Origin: Pseudomonas sp. GM84
GTDB taxonomy: Bacteria > Pseudomonadota > Gammaproteobacteria > Pseudomonadales > Pseudomonadaceae
Length of the DNA stretch: 50,075 bases
NCBI RefSeq assembly: GCF_000282535.1
Contig: NZ_AKJC01000074.1
Coordinates: 1-50,075 of the forward strand
Reading direction: 5' to 3'
The position numbers and the translations under genes are program-made. The notes under the pieces were generated by a model, which was given only the letters and a program-made list of their open reading frames with translations, was not told the origin of the DNA and ran no database searches. The stretch's first letter is position 1. Every line of letters starts with the position of its first letter. Of this stretch, positions 17,585 to 26,445 are shown piece after piece.

Positions 17585-18724
17585 TCAGTCGAGCAGCTCG
17601 GCCTGCAGGGCGGCCGCACAGGCGGCCTCGTGGCTGTCGCTGCTGCCCAGCAGCAGGTCGGCGACCACGGCGTGCTTGTAGTAGTGGCCCACCAGGTACT
17701 CCTCGGTCATGCCGATGCCGCCGTGCAGCTGGATGCCATGGGCACAGACCCACTTCGCGGCGCGACCGATCAGCATCTTGGCGCTGGAGAGGGTCTTGTC
17801 GCGGTTCGACGGGCTATCGTTGGCCACCGATGCCAGGGCCGCATGCAACATCGAGCGGGCAAGCTCCGTTTCCGCCGCCATGTCGGCAATGCGGTGCTGG
17901 AGCGCCTGGAACGAACCGATGGGCACGCCGAACTGCTGGCGGACCTTGAGGTACTCGGCGGTCACTTCGAGGGTCTTCTCCATGCCACCGACCAGCCCGG
18001 CACACAGCGCCACGATGCCGTGGGCAAGCCCTTGGCGCAGGGCAGCAAGGCCCTGCCCTTCAGCGGTCAGCAGGGCGTCAGCCCCCACCTTGACGTCCTC
18101 CAGGCGCAGCTCCTGCACCCAGGTGCCGTCGTGCAGGGGCAGTGACTGGCGCACCAACCCGGCGCTGTCGGCGTTCACCCACAGCAGGCTGACACCCTCG
18201 GTACCGGTGACGTGCGCCGAAACGATGAAGGCCTGGGCACCGTCAGCCCCCATGACCAGGGTCTTGGTGCCATTGAGGGTGAACCCTTCGCCGCTGCGCT
18301 CGGCGCGCACGGCGACGGTCTCGGGCATGCCACGTGAGCCCGGCTCGCTGTAGGCCAGGGCAATACGGCATGCGCCTTCGGCCAGTTGCGGTAGCCAGCG
18401 GGCCTTGTGCACGGTGTTGTCACAAGCGGCCAGTGTCTGCGCGGCGAGTACCGCGCATCCCACATAAGGCTCGAGCACCAGGGCGCGCCCCAATTGCTGG
18501 GCGATGATGGCGGTCTCCAGCAATGAGCCTCCGAGCCCTGCGTATTCCTCTGGCAAGGCGGCCATCAACCAGCCCTGGGCGGCGAAGATGCCCCAGTTGT
18601 CGGCGCTGCCGTTCTTCCCGGCCCCCAGCAGGGCCATGCGCGAATCGAAGCTGTAGGCCTTGTCGACATAGCGTCGCACGCTGTCCTGCAGCAGTTGTTG
18701 TTCCGAAGTCAGCTCGAAATCCAT
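17585..18724 (-). CDS. Acyl-CoA dehydrogenase, probable subunit of a heteromeric pair (first)
   Basis: A 379-residue acyl-CoA dehydrogenase homologue, typical of the smaller subunit of alpha2-beta2 enzymes in sterol side-chain breakdown. It has a conserved N-terminal domain (EQQLLQDSVRRYVD, LPEEYAGLGG), a short beta-domain (AYSEPGSRGMPETV) and a C-terminal LHGGIGMTEEYLVGHYYKHA. At the position of the medium-chain catalytic Glu it has Leu359 (LLLGSS), so it probably lacks the classical base there. It lies only 15 bp after the next dehydrogenase gene, which strongly suggests joint assembly. Pairing is inferred from adjacency and family knowledge. Confidence 0.85.
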   Translation of the reverse strand: MDFELTSEQQLLQDSVRRYVDKAYSFDSRMALLGAGKNGSADNWGIFAAQGWLMAALPEEYAGLGGSLLETAIIAQQLGRALVLEPYVGCAVLAAQTLAACDNTVHKARWLPQLAEGACRIALAYSEPGSRGMPETVAVRAERSGEGFTLNGTKTLVMGADGAQAFIVSAHVTGTEGVSLLWVNADSAGLVRQSLPLHDGTWVQELRLEDVKVGADALLTAEGQGLAALRQGLAHGIVALCAGLVGGMEKTLEVTAEYLKVRQQFGVPIGSFQALQHRIADMAAETELARSMLHAALASVANDSPSNRDKTLSSAKMLIGRAAKWVCAHGIQLHGGIGMTEEYLVGHYYKHAVVADLLLGSSDSHEAACAAALQAELLD

Positions 18725-18739
18725 ACCCGTTTCCTGCCC

Positions 18740-19936
18740 TTAGAGTTGGAACAGCAGCTTGGCGATGATGCCGCGCTGTACTTCGCTGGTGCCGCCATAG
18801 ATGGTGGAGGCTCGGCGGAAGAACATTTCGTTGGCGATACCGGTCGCCAGGGCCTGCAAGGGGTAACCCTGTTGCAGGTTCGGTTCGTGGGGATGCGGGT
18901 AGGCGATCGCGCCATAATCCCCCAGGGCTTCCACCTGGGCTTCGGTGATGCGCTGCTGGAACTCGGTCGCGCGGATCTTCAGCATCGAGCCCAGGGTGTG
19001 GGACTCTGGCCGGTGCTCCTGCTCCAGGCGGGCCACGCGCTGGACCAGCATCTCCAGGGCCTGCAGCTCGGCCTCCAGGCGCGCCAGCTTCAGCGCGAAT
19101 ACCGGGCGCTCGCACAGACGCTGGCCGTCAGCCTGCAAGGTCGAGGCAAACAGTTTCAGCTCGCGCATGTAGCGCTTGAGCTCGGGCAGGTCGGCGGTCG
19201 TGGCATGCTCGTTGTTGAGCAGGAACTTGGTGATGCTCCAGCCCTGCCCTTCCACGCCGATCAGGTTCTCCACCGGCACGCGGACATTGTCGAAGAAGGT
19301 TTCGTTGAGGTGGTGCGCATCGTCGATGCTGCGGATCGGCCGCACGGTGATACCCGGGGTGTTCATGTCCACCAGCAGGAAGCTGATACCCGCCTGCTTC
19401 TTCACGTCCGTGTCGGTGCGCACCAGCAGGAAGATCCAATCGGCATGGTGGGCGTAGCTGGTCCAGGTTTTCTGGCCATTGACCACATAGTGGTCGCCAT
19501 CGCGCACCGCACGGGTACGCAGCGAAGCCAGGTCGGAGCCCGATCCAGGCTCCGAGAAGCCCTGGCACCAGAGGCGCTCGCCCTCGAAGATGGCGGGCAT
19601 GTGCTGCGCCTTCTGCTCGGGGGTGGCGAAGGCATTGAGCACCGGCCCCAGCAACTTGTGCACGAAGCCGTCCTGGGTCGGGGTACCTGCGGCACTGCAT
19701 TCATCGTCGAAGGCCAGGATCTGCGGCACGGTCCAGCCGGTGCCGCCATGTTCCTTCGCCCAGTAGGGCGCGCCCCAGCCGCGCTGGTTGAGGATCTTCT
19801 GCCAGCGCATCACCTGTTCACGCGGTGACCGGGTAGCGCGGCGAAGCCCTTTTAGGTCCGCCGGGACGTCCTCGTCGAGAAAGCGCCTGACTGCCTGGCG
19901 GAATGCGACCAGGCTCGAATCGGGAGTGAAATCCAT
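18740..19936 (-). CDS. Acyl-CoA dehydrogenase, probable subunit of a heteromeric pair (second)
   Basis: A 398-residue acyl-CoA dehydrogenase with well-kept FAD-binding features (QGFSEPGSGSDLASLRT, GQKTWTSYAHHAD) and an extended N-terminal segment (RGWGAPYWAKEHGGTGW) seen in large ACADs of sterol and branched-acid degradation. The C-terminal motif is IYGGTSEVQRG, with Gly381 where medium-chain enzymes have the catalytic Glu. Together with the downstream gene, in which the same position is Leu, this implies that a base at another position is used. It starts 9 bp after the thiolase stop, in the same operon. Confidence 0.87.
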   Translation of the reverse strand: MDFTPDSSLVAFRQAVRRFLDEDVPADLKGLRRATRSPREQVMRWQKILNQRGWGAPYWAKEHGGTGWTVPQILAFDDECSAAGTPTQDGFVHKLLGPVLNAFATPEQKAQHMPAIFEGERLWCQGFSEPGSGSDLASLRTRAVRDGDHYVVNGQKTWTSYAHHADWIFLLVRTDTDVKKQAGISFLLVDMNTPGITVRPIRSIDDAHHLNETFFDNVRVPVENLIGVEGQGWSITKFLLNNEHATTADLPELKRYMRELKLFASTLQADGQRLCERPVFALKLARLEAELQALEMLVQRVARLEQEHRPESHTLGSMLKIRATEFQQRITEAQVEALGDYGAIAYPHPHEPNLQQGYPLQALATGIANEMFFRRASTIYGGTSEVQRGIIAKLLFQL

Positions 19937-19945
19937 GATCCTTCC

Positions 19946-21133
19946 TCAGTTCTTGCGGTAAAGCGTGACCACGCAGGCCCCACCGATACCGACGTTGTGC
20001 TGCAGCGCGACGCGCGCACCCTCGACTTGCCGCTGCTCGGCCTGGCCACGCAGTTGCTGGACCAGTTCGGTGCATTGGGCAAGGCCGGTGGCGCCGATGG
20101 GGTGCCCCTTGGACAGCAGACCACCGGAGGGGTTGACCACATAGCGGCCACCGTAGGTGTTGTCGCCATCATCGATGAACTTCTGCGCACCGCCCTCCGG
20201 GCACAGCCCCAGGGCCTCATAGGTCAACAGCTCGTTATGGGCGAAGCAGTCGTGCAGCTCCACCACATCCACCTCGTCGGCGCCGATTCCGGCGATTTCA
20301 TAGGTCTGTCGGGCCGCCGCACGGGACATGGAGAAACCGGCCAGGTCGCGCAGGTCGCCGGACTGGAAGGTTTCCGCACCATCGGTGGTCAGCGCCTGGC
20401 CGGCGATCACCACGGTGCTGTCCAGGCCATGCCTGCGGGCATAGGCTTCGCTGCACAACACCACCGCCGCAGCGCCACAGGTCGGAGGGCAGGCCATCAA
20501 CCGGGTCATGACTTCCGGCCACATCACTTGATCGGCCATCACCTCTTCGGTGGTCACAACCTTGCGGAACACCGCTTTGGGGTTGTTCGCGGCATGCCGG
20601 CTGGCCTTGGCGCGGATCTTGGCGAAGGATTCCATCGGCGTGCCAAAGCGCTTCATGTGCTCCCGGCCGGCGCTACCGAACAGGCGCAAGGCGTTAGGAA
20701 TGCCCGCCGCCTCTGGCAAGGCCGCATCGCACTGCTGCATGAACAGGTCCAGCGGCGCTGGCCGGTCGCTGAAGGTGTTGCCCAAGGCACCCGGGACCAT
20801 CTGCTCGAAGCCGACGGCCAGCACGATATCCACCATGCCGCTGGTGATGGCCTGGTTGGCCAGGAACAGGGCGGTGGAGCCGCTGGAGCAGTTGTTGTTG
20901 ACGTTGATCACCGGGATGCCGGTCATGCCGACGTTGTAGAGCACGCGCTGGCCACAGGTGGAATCGCCGTAGATGTAGGCGGCGTAGGCCTGCTGGATGG
21001 ACTCGTAGCCAACGCCGGCATCGGCCAGGGCCAGACGAACGGCCTGTTCACCCATTGCCACATAGGTGTCGCTCTGGCCAGGCTTAACGAAGGGAATCAT
21101 GCCAACGCCCGCGACGACGACTTTCTGCCTCAT
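19946..21133 (-). CDS. SCP-x-like thiolase / lipid-transfer-type acyl-CoA acetyltransferase
   Basis: A 395-residue thiolase of the sterol-carrier-protein-x branch. The nucleophilic Cys82 lies in VNNNCSSGSTAL, and later motifs are VVELHDCFAHNEL near 290 and NPSGGLLSKGHPIGATG near 340. It cleaves 3-ketoacyl-CoA with CoA. For alpha-methyl substrates the SCP-x branch releases propionyl-CoA, which would fit the racemase in the same operon. It lacks a fused SCP-2 domain. It is the first gene of the operon thiolase, dehydrogenase pair, MaoC, racemase and CoA ligase. A well-formed MalT-like promoter lies 80 bp upstream. Confidence 0.9.
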   Translation of the reverse strand: MRQKVVVAGVGMIPFVKPGQSDTYVAMGEQAVRLALADAGVGYESIQQAYAAYIYGDSTCGQRVLYNVGMTGIPVINVNNNCSSGSTALFLANQAITSGMVDIVLAVGFEQMVPGALGNTFSDRPAPLDLFMQQCDAALPEAAGIPNALRLFGSAGREHMKRFGTPMESFAKIRAKASRHAANNPKAVFRKVVTTEEVMADQVMWPEVMTRLMACPPTCGAAAVVLCSEAYARRHGLDSTVVIAGQALTTDGAETFQSGDLRDLAGFSMSRAAARQTYEIAGIGADEVDVVELHDCFAHNELLTYEALGLCPEGGAQKFIDDGDNTYGGRYVVNPSGGLLSKGHPIGATGLAQCTELVQQLRGQAEQRQVEGARVALQHNVGIGGACVVTLYRKN

Positions 21134-21214
21134 GTCTTTCTCCTCAGCTTTGGGTATCCCGCCTACCGTTGGGCTCGTGCCCTGCGGTACTGGCTGGCAG
21201 GCTCTTGAGCTTCA

Positions 21215-21264
21215 AGAGTAAGCATGCCCCTTCCTGGGTCGCCCCTCTCCATTAGGGGAGGGGC
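21215..21264 (-). promoter_or_regulatory. MalT-like box and promoter of the thiolase-to-CoA-ligase operon
   Basis: On the minus strand the hairpin arms GCCCCTCCCC and GGAGAGGGGC flank TAAT. The downstream arm with TAATGGAGAGG is the box (21244-21251). After exactly 23 bp comes TACTCT (21215-21220) as -10. The leader to ATG 21133 would be about 75 nt. Confidence 0.55.
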
Positions 21265-21403
21265 TGCGGACGCCCGGTCTGCCGTTGTTTTCGCCAGTCT
21301 GGCACCCTGCCGGTGGCATTGAACAGAGACCGACGAAGTGGCCGTCTGGTATGGCATGAACGACCTGCTCGACCCCCGTTTGAGTGGCTGAAACCAGCAC
21401 GAA

Positions 21404-21434
21404 CACCACCCGCGAGCCTTCGCTCCGGGTGGTG
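21404..21434 (-). terminator. Hairpin terminator after the crotonase gene
   Basis: Arms CACCACCCG and CGGGTGGTG with an inner GAGC-CTTC-GCTC helix give about 13 base pairs with one bulge, starting 41 bp after the minus-strand stop at 21475. There is no strong T-run. It separates this two-gene unit from the next promoter at 21215-21264. Confidence 0.5.
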
Positions 21435-21474
21435 ATGTCAAAAACGCAACCGCAGACTGCGCGGCGCGGCGGTT

Positions 21475-22275
21475 TCAGGACGCCGGCAGCTCGGCACCGA
21501 CGTAGGCCAGCGCTTCCTTGGCGAGGAACCGGCGCACCGCCTCGGCATGGTACTGACTGGCCCCGCACAGCGACTGGGCCGCCGCTTCCAGCTGGTTCAT
21601 GGTCGCCCGATCGGTCTCGAACGAGCGGTTCAGCAGGGTCTTGGCCAGGGCCAGGGCACGCGGCGGCGCGTCATCGAATTGCCGCGCGTAGTCCAGTGCC
21701 CGCGACAACAGCTGGTCCGCCGGCACCAGGGCCTGGGCCAGGCCCAAGGCCAAGGCTTCCTCAGCGCCGATGGCGCGCGCGCTGAAGATGATCTCCTTGG
21801 CCCTTGCCAGGCCCACCAGTCGCGGCAGGACATGGAACATCGAAAGGTCCGGCACCAGGCCAATACTGACGAACGACGCCATGAGCCGGGTGCGCGGGGT
21901 CACGAACATGAAATCCGCCGCCAGGGCCAGGGAAAACCCGGCCCCCGCCGCCGGGCCGTCCACGGCTGCGATCACCGGTTTTTCCAGGGCCGCCAGCTCA
22001 CCGAGCCATCGCTGGTGGCCAAGCACCAGGTCACGGCCAAAGAACACCGGGTCGTCGCTCGCCGCGTCGCCCGCAAGGTCGGCACCGGCGCAAAAGGCTC
22101 CGCCCGCGCCGGTGAGCACCACCGTCCGCACGGACGGGTCCTGGCGGGCGGTGCTGACCGCCCCCTGCATGCCCTCGGCAACGGCTGCATCCAGCGCATT
22201 GCGCCTGTGCGGACGGTTGAGCGTGATCACCGCCGTGTTGCCGAGCTTTTCGTAGCGCACTGCTTCGTCTGTCAT
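21475..22275 (-). CDS. Crotonase-family enoyl-CoA isomerase/hydratase (PaaG-like active site)
   Basis: A 266-residue crotonase fold protein with the oxyanion-hole segment AGGAFCAGADL near 60. Both hydratase glutamates are replaced: the GGG-E-L position reads GAGFSLAL, and the P-E position reads ASFVSIG. In exchange it has GLVPD (Asp143), the catalytic Asp pattern of PaaG-type enoyl-CoA isomerases. It therefore more likely shifts a double bond than hydrates. Of two nearby ATGs (22281 and 22275) the second is chosen, because GGAGG is 1 nt from the first but 7 nt from the second. It follows the acyl-CoA dehydrogenase by 16 bp and is probably co-transcribed. Confidence 0.87.
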   Translation of the reverse strand: MTDEAVRYEKLGNTAVITLNRPHRRNALDAAVAEGMQGAVSTARQDPSVRTVVLTGAGGAFCAGADLAGDAASDDPVFFGRDLVLGHQRWLGELAALEKPVIAAVDGPAAGAGFSLALAADFMFVTPRTRLMASFVSIGLVPDLSMFHVLPRLVGLARAKEIIFSARAIGAEEALALGLAQALVPADQLLSRALDYARQFDDAPPRALALAKTLLNRSFETDRATMNQLEAAAQSLCGASQYHAEAVRRFLAKEALAYVGAELPAS

Positions 22276-22291
22276 GGCCATTCCTCCCTGA

Positions 22292-23437
22292 TTACAGGTT
22301 GCGAGCGATGATCACCTTCTGGATGTGGCTGGTGCCTTCGTAGATCTTGGTCACCCGCACATCGCGGCAATAGCGCTCCACCGGGAAGTCGCTCAGGTAG
22401 CCGTAGCCGCCATGGATCTGCAGCGCATCGGAGCAGACTTTCTCGGCGATCTCGCTGGCGAACAGCTTGGCGATGGAGGCCTCCTTGGCACAGGCCACGC
22501 CGGCCTGGTTCAGGCGCGCCGCATGCAGCATGTAGGTGTGGGCCACCTCGAATCGGGTCGCCATGTCGGCCAGGTCGAAGGCCACGCCCTGCAAGTGGAT
22601 GATCGGCGCACCGTAGGCCTCGCGCTCCTTGGCATACTTCACTGCCGCTTCCAGTGCGGCCCGCGCTGCGCCCACCGCCACGGCAGCGATGCCGATGCGG
22701 CCTTCGGACAGGGTGCCCATCAGGCGTTTGTAGGCACTGCCCTCCTCGGCCAGCAGGTTCGCGGCCGGAACCCGGCAGTTGTCGAGCTGGATGGCAGCGA
22801 CCTGGGCCGAACGCTGGCCCATCTTGCTCTCCACGCGGGTGACGGTGTAGCCGGGCTGGCGCGGGTCGATGATGAACATGCTCGGGCCTTTGCGACCCTC
22901 CGGCGTATCGGTGACCGCGGCGATGGCAAAGGCGATGCCCGCCTCGTTGCCGTTGGAAATGAACTGCTTGCTGCCATTGAGCACGTAGCTGTCGCCTTCG
23001 CGACGCGCCATGGTGCGAAACGCTGCGGTGTCCGAGCCGGCCTGGGGCTCGGTGAGCAAACCGGCGGCGATCAGTTCGCCGGAGACCATGGCCGCCAGGT
23101 ACTGGTCTTTCTGCGCCGGCGTGCCGTAGCGATGGAGCATGTCGGCCATCCCATTGTGCACATGCAGGATGGTGGCAAAGCCCGCATCGGCCGCGGCGAA
23201 TTCGGTGATGGCCAGGCAGTACTCGGCAAACGACATGCCCGCGCCACCGAACGCCTCGGGGATGTGCATGCCCAGAAAGCCCAGCTCTGCCACCGCCTTG
23301 AGTTCGGCATGGGGCCAGGCCCCGGTGCGGTCGCGCTCGGCGGCCGTGGCCGCCACCACTTCCTGGGCCACCTTGCGGGCGGCATCACGGATCATGACTT
23401 CCTGTTCGCTCAGGAACACTGCGGATGTATCGCTCAT
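22292..23437 (-). CDS. Short/branched-chain-type acyl-CoA dehydrogenase
   Basis: A 381-residue acyl-CoA dehydrogenase with intact active site: LLTEPQAGSDTAAFRT (flavin side), GSKQFISNGNEAG, LQIHGGYGYLSDFPVERYCRDVRVTKIYEGTS split over residues 335-370, with catalytic Glu367. Start ATG 23437 is preceded by GAGGAAAAT. It is the first gene of a two-gene unit with the PaaG-like crotonase. It is closely similar over its whole length to the dehydrogenase at 42504-43649 (same length, same N- and C-terminal motifs), so the two are recent paralogues within one cluster. Confidence 0.92.
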   Translation of the reverse strand: MSDTSAVFLSEQEVMIRDAARKVAQEVVAATAAERDRTGAWPHAELKAVAELGFLGMHIPEAFGGAGMSFAEYCLAITEFAAADAGFATILHVHNGMADMLHRYGTPAQKDQYLAAMVSGELIAAGLLTEPQAGSDTAAFRTMARREGDSYVLNGSKQFISNGNEAGIAFAIAAVTDTPEGRKGPSMFIIDPRQPGYTVTRVESKMGQRSAQVAAIQLDNCRVPAANLLAEEGSAYKRLMGTLSEGRIGIAAVAVGAARAALEAAVKYAKEREAYGAPIIHLQGVAFDLADMATRFEVAHTYMLHAARLNQAGVACAKEASIAKLFASEIAEKVCSDALQIHGGYGYLSDFPVERYCRDVRVTKIYEGTSHIQKVIIARNL

Positions 23438-23499
23438 ATTTTCCTCACACGCTAGAGAAAGGCCATGCTGCAGCCAGGGGCACGCAGCGCACTGACCGG

Positions 23500-23547
23500 A
23501 GCATGGCGCTCGCCCCGCGTGCGTGCGCCTCCCCTCTGGGTAGGGGG
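23500..23547 (-). promoter_or_regulatory. MalT-like box upstream of the dehydrogenase-crotonase unit
   Basis: On the minus strand CCCCCTACCCAGAGGGGAGG gives a C-run/G-run inverted repeat ending in AGGGGAGG (23528-23535). CATGCT (23500-23505) follows after 22 bp as a poor -10. The leader to ATG 23437 would be about 55 nt. Confidence 0.45.
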
Positions 23548-23569
23548 ACCCGATTGGCCAAGCGTCCGC

Positions 23570-26287
23570 CTATCTCAGCAGCCCCTGCTGGCGTGCCAGG
23601 GAAATCGCCGCATAGCGGCTCGACACGTCCAGCTTGGCGAGGATGTTCTTCACGTTCCACTTCACCGTGCCGAACGTGATGTTGAGCGTCAGCGCGATAC
23701 GCTTGTTCGACATCGCCTGGGCCACCAGGCCGAGAATCTCCAGCTCCCGAGGGGTCAAGCTGGGGCGAGGCCCATTGCTGGCGTTGCGTGTCGGGACCCG
23801 CTTCACGGGTGCTTCCTCTTGCGTCTCCCGGACGGCCAGCAGGTGCTCCAGGTAATCGGCCAGCAGCGGCTCCAGTGCTACGTCCCGGCGCCAGCCTTCG
23901 AGCAGCTCGACGAGCGCGGCGCCCTGATCGAGCACGGTGCGTACCAGCCCCAGCCGCGCAGCGGTGCCGATAGCGCCTTGCAAGTGCTCCCTGGCGGCGT
24001 CTTGCTGGCCCAGGTCATGTTGTGCCAGCGCACCGAGCAGGCTCGCCTTGACCTGCGTGCGCACACAACCGACCGCGGCCGCGAACGCGCCCACGGCGTC
24101 CAGGTCTTCCAACGCGCGCGCGGGCTCCTGCGCCGCCAACGCCAACCGAGCGCGCGACATGGCGGCCACTGCGGCAATTTCGTCACGTGTCTCGGCGCTG
24201 TTCGGTTCAGCCGCCTCCAGCGCGGCCAGCCGCGCCACCAGCTCTGCCGCGCGGCGCATCTCACCCTGCCCCACCAGCAACCTGACCTGCTCGGCCAGCA
24301 CCAACGCCCGCGGGCGTTCCAGGCCCAGCACATGAAAGTGCGCAGCCTGGGATTCGAGCAGATCCAGCGCTGCCTGGGGCGACTCGCGCTGCGCGCTGAT
24401 GCGGGCGCGGTTAAGGGAGGCGCGGGCCATCACATCAGGCATGGAGGAACGCAGGATGCCGCTGCGATTGGCCAGCACACTCAGGGCATCGTCGATCCGG
24501 TCCAACTCGTAGTAGGCATCGCAGAGCGTGGCGGCGCACAGGTTGGCGCAGACCGAGCCACGCCCGTAGGCTGTCTGGGCTCGGGACAGGATGCTGGCCC
24601 CCAGGCGCGCGGCCTCGCGAGCGTCGCCATGGGCCAGGCTGGCCATGGCGCGGGTGTTCTCGAACACCATGGCCATGTCGTTGTCACTGTCCTCGGCATG
24701 GATCGGGTGCTGTGCATGCAACGCGCTGGCGGCGTCCAGACGCCCTACGGCAAGGTAGGCGCAGGCCAGGGCCGACAGGCCGATGTAGCGCAACGAGCGA
24801 TTCTCCAGTGGCGCCCGATAGGCCGGCTCCAACAGGCCGACCACCCGGCGCGGCTGGTCCAGCTGCAAGGCAATGGCGGCATCGGCGAGGGCAAACTTGG
24901 ACGAGATCGCCGGGTTGCGCGCCGCCTCGGCGCGACGGATCTGTTCCAGCCAACGCCGTGCCTGCTCCGGGCGGGCGGTGAAGGCATACGTCAGGCAACC
25001 CAGGATGAACAGCCGCGGATGGGCAAACAGCGTCTCTTGCGGCAGGCGCTCCAGCAAATGCAGCATGGGGCTGATGTAGGCCATGCTCCAGGCACTGGAG
25101 GCCGCCTCTTCCATGGCCTTGACCGCATAATCCACATCGCCGCCCAGATTGGCGTGTCGCACCGCCTCCACCAGGTAGTCGTGCTCGGCGAACCATTGGC
25201 TGGCCCGCCGGTGCAGCCCCTCTACCTGTGACTCGCCGCGTGCCGACAGGCGCTGCACGAGAAACTCGCCGAACAGCGGATGGAAGCGATACCAGGGCAG
25301 GTTGTCATCGGACTCGATGCGGTACACCAGCAGGTTCTCCTCCTCGGCCCGCTTCATCAAGGCATGCGCTTGCGCGTTGCCGGTGACGAACTGGGCCAGT
25401 TCGGCATTGAAGCGCCGAAACAACGACACCTTCTCCATCAACTCGATCATTTCGGGCGCCAGGCAAGCGACCACATCCTCGGCCAGGTACGCCTGCAGGT
25501 CGCTGGACTTCCACAGGATCGAGCGCAATTGCGAGCGTTTGCCCGGACGAACCCTCAGCATGGTGGCGATCGGTTGCAGGCTGGCGGGCCAGCCACGGGT
25601 GACGTCGTGGATCAGGCGCTCCTCATCGGCACTGAGCGTCAGGGTCGTGAGGTTGTGCTGGAAAAAATCCCGCGTCTGCTCAAGGCCGAACGGCAATTCG
25701 GCCGAATCGATCTCGGCCACCTGCCCTTGCATGCGCAGGCGCCCCAGGCTCAAGGACGGAGCGGCCCTCGAAGCGATGGTGAAGTGCAGGTTGACCGGGC
25801 AGTGGTCCAGCAGCTTTTGCATCAACCGGTGAGCGGCGCTGGATTCCACGTGATGGAAGTCATCCATCAGCAGGTGCAACTCCTTGCCCACCGCCTCTGC
25901 CTCGCGGGTGACGATGGCGATCAGGGCGTTGATCGACGGCTCGCTGCCGTCGCACTGCAGCCACTCAGGTTCGATGGCGATGCCCAGGCGCTGCAGGGCG
26001 TGCAGCAGGTAGGCGAGGAAGCTGGCGAACTGCCGGTCGTCGAGGCTGAACGAGATCCAGGCCACATCCAGCCCGGCACGCATCAACTCCAGTCGCCACT
26101 GCGCCAGCAGGAGGGTCTTGCCGAAACCGGCGGGGCCTGTGATCAGCGTCGCACTGCCGTACTGCGCCTCACGCAGCCGGGCAAGCAGCGGCTCCCGGGC
26201 GATATGCCGGGCATTGAGGCGCGGCGGTGAAAACTTGGTCGCGACCAACAGGTCGTCGGCGTCGATGACAGATGTGGACATGCTCAT
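23570..26287 (-). CDS. MalT/AlkS-type (LAL) LuxR-family transcriptional activator
   Basis: A large ATP-dependent activator (905 aa). It has a Walker A motif GPAGFGKT at residues 51-58, LLMDDFHH near 155 as Walker B, a long helical TPR-like middle part for inducer sensing, and a C-terminal LuxR-type helix-turn-helix (LTPRELEILGLVAQAMSNK to GTVKWNVKNILAKLD, about 845-895). ATG 26287 has GGTGGAGAAA just upstream. It is the only large regulator in the cluster and lies at its centre, divergent from the gene at 26446. MalT-like G-rich boxes near -38 stand before most transcription units, so it is likely the pathway activator. The inducer is unknown; a CoA ester or the substrate itself is plausible. 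Confidence 0.93.
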   Translation of the reverse strand: MSMSTSVIDADDLLVATKFSPPRLNARHIAREPLLARLREAQYGSATLITGPAGFGKTLLLAQWRLELMRAGLDVAWISFSLDDRQFASFLAYLLHALQRLGIAIEPEWLQCDGSEPSINALIAIVTREAEAVGKELHLLMDDFHHVESSAAHRLMQKLLDHCPVNLHFTIASRAAPSLSLGRLRMQGQVAEIDSAELPFGLEQTRDFFQHNLTTLTLSADEERLIHDVTRGWPASLQPIATMLRVRPGKRSQLRSILWKSSDLQAYLAEDVVACLAPEMIELMEKVSLFRRFNAELAQFVTGNAQAHALMKRAEEENLLVYRIESDDNLPWYRFHPLFGEFLVQRLSARGESQVEGLHRRASQWFAEHDYLVEAVRHANLGGDVDYAVKAMEEAASSAWSMAYISPMLHLLERLPQETLFAHPRLFILGCLTYAFTARPEQARRWLEQIRRAEAARNPAISSKFALADAAIALQLDQPRRVVGLLEPAYRAPLENRSLRYIGLSALACAYLAVGRLDAASALHAQHPIHAEDSDNDMAMVFENTRAMASLAHGDAREAARLGASILSRAQTAYGRGSVCANLCAATLCDAYYELDRIDDALSVLANRSGILRSSMPDVMARASLNRARISAQRESPQAALDLLESQAAHFHVLGLERPRALVLAEQVRLLVGQGEMRRAAELVARLAALEAAEPNSAETRDEIAAVAAMSRARLALAAQEPARALEDLDAVGAFAAAVGCVRTQVKASLLGALAQHDLGQQDAAREHLQGAIGTAARLGLVRTVLDQGAALVELLEGWRRDVALEPLLADYLEHLLAVRETQEEAPVKRVPTRNASNGPRPSLTPRELEILGLVAQAMSNKRIALTLNITFGTVKWNVKNILAKLDVSSRYAAISLARQQGLLR

Positions 26288-26351
26288 TTTCTCCACCTTC
26301 GTAAGTGTTCGTGACGTCGCCTGCATCCTGCTACAACCGCAGGGAAGTGGA

Positions 26352-26399
26352 CCCCGTCCGCAAGGGGGGGGGTGTGTCCGCAAGGGCCTCGCGTAAGTT
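26352..26399 (+). promoter_or_regulatory. MalT-like site in the regulator/crotonase divergent region
   Basis: CCCCGTCCGCAAGGGGGGGGG (26352-26372) has the C-run/G-run arrangement. TAAGTT (26394-26399) follows 23-24 bp after an AAGGGGGG box aligned at 26362. The leader to ATG 26446 would be about 40 nt. The G-run makes the exact alignment uncertain. Confidence 0.4.
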
Positions 26400-26445
26400 C
26401 GGATCCAGGCAGAAAAGCCCTGTGAATTGCGAGCGAGGTGATGAG

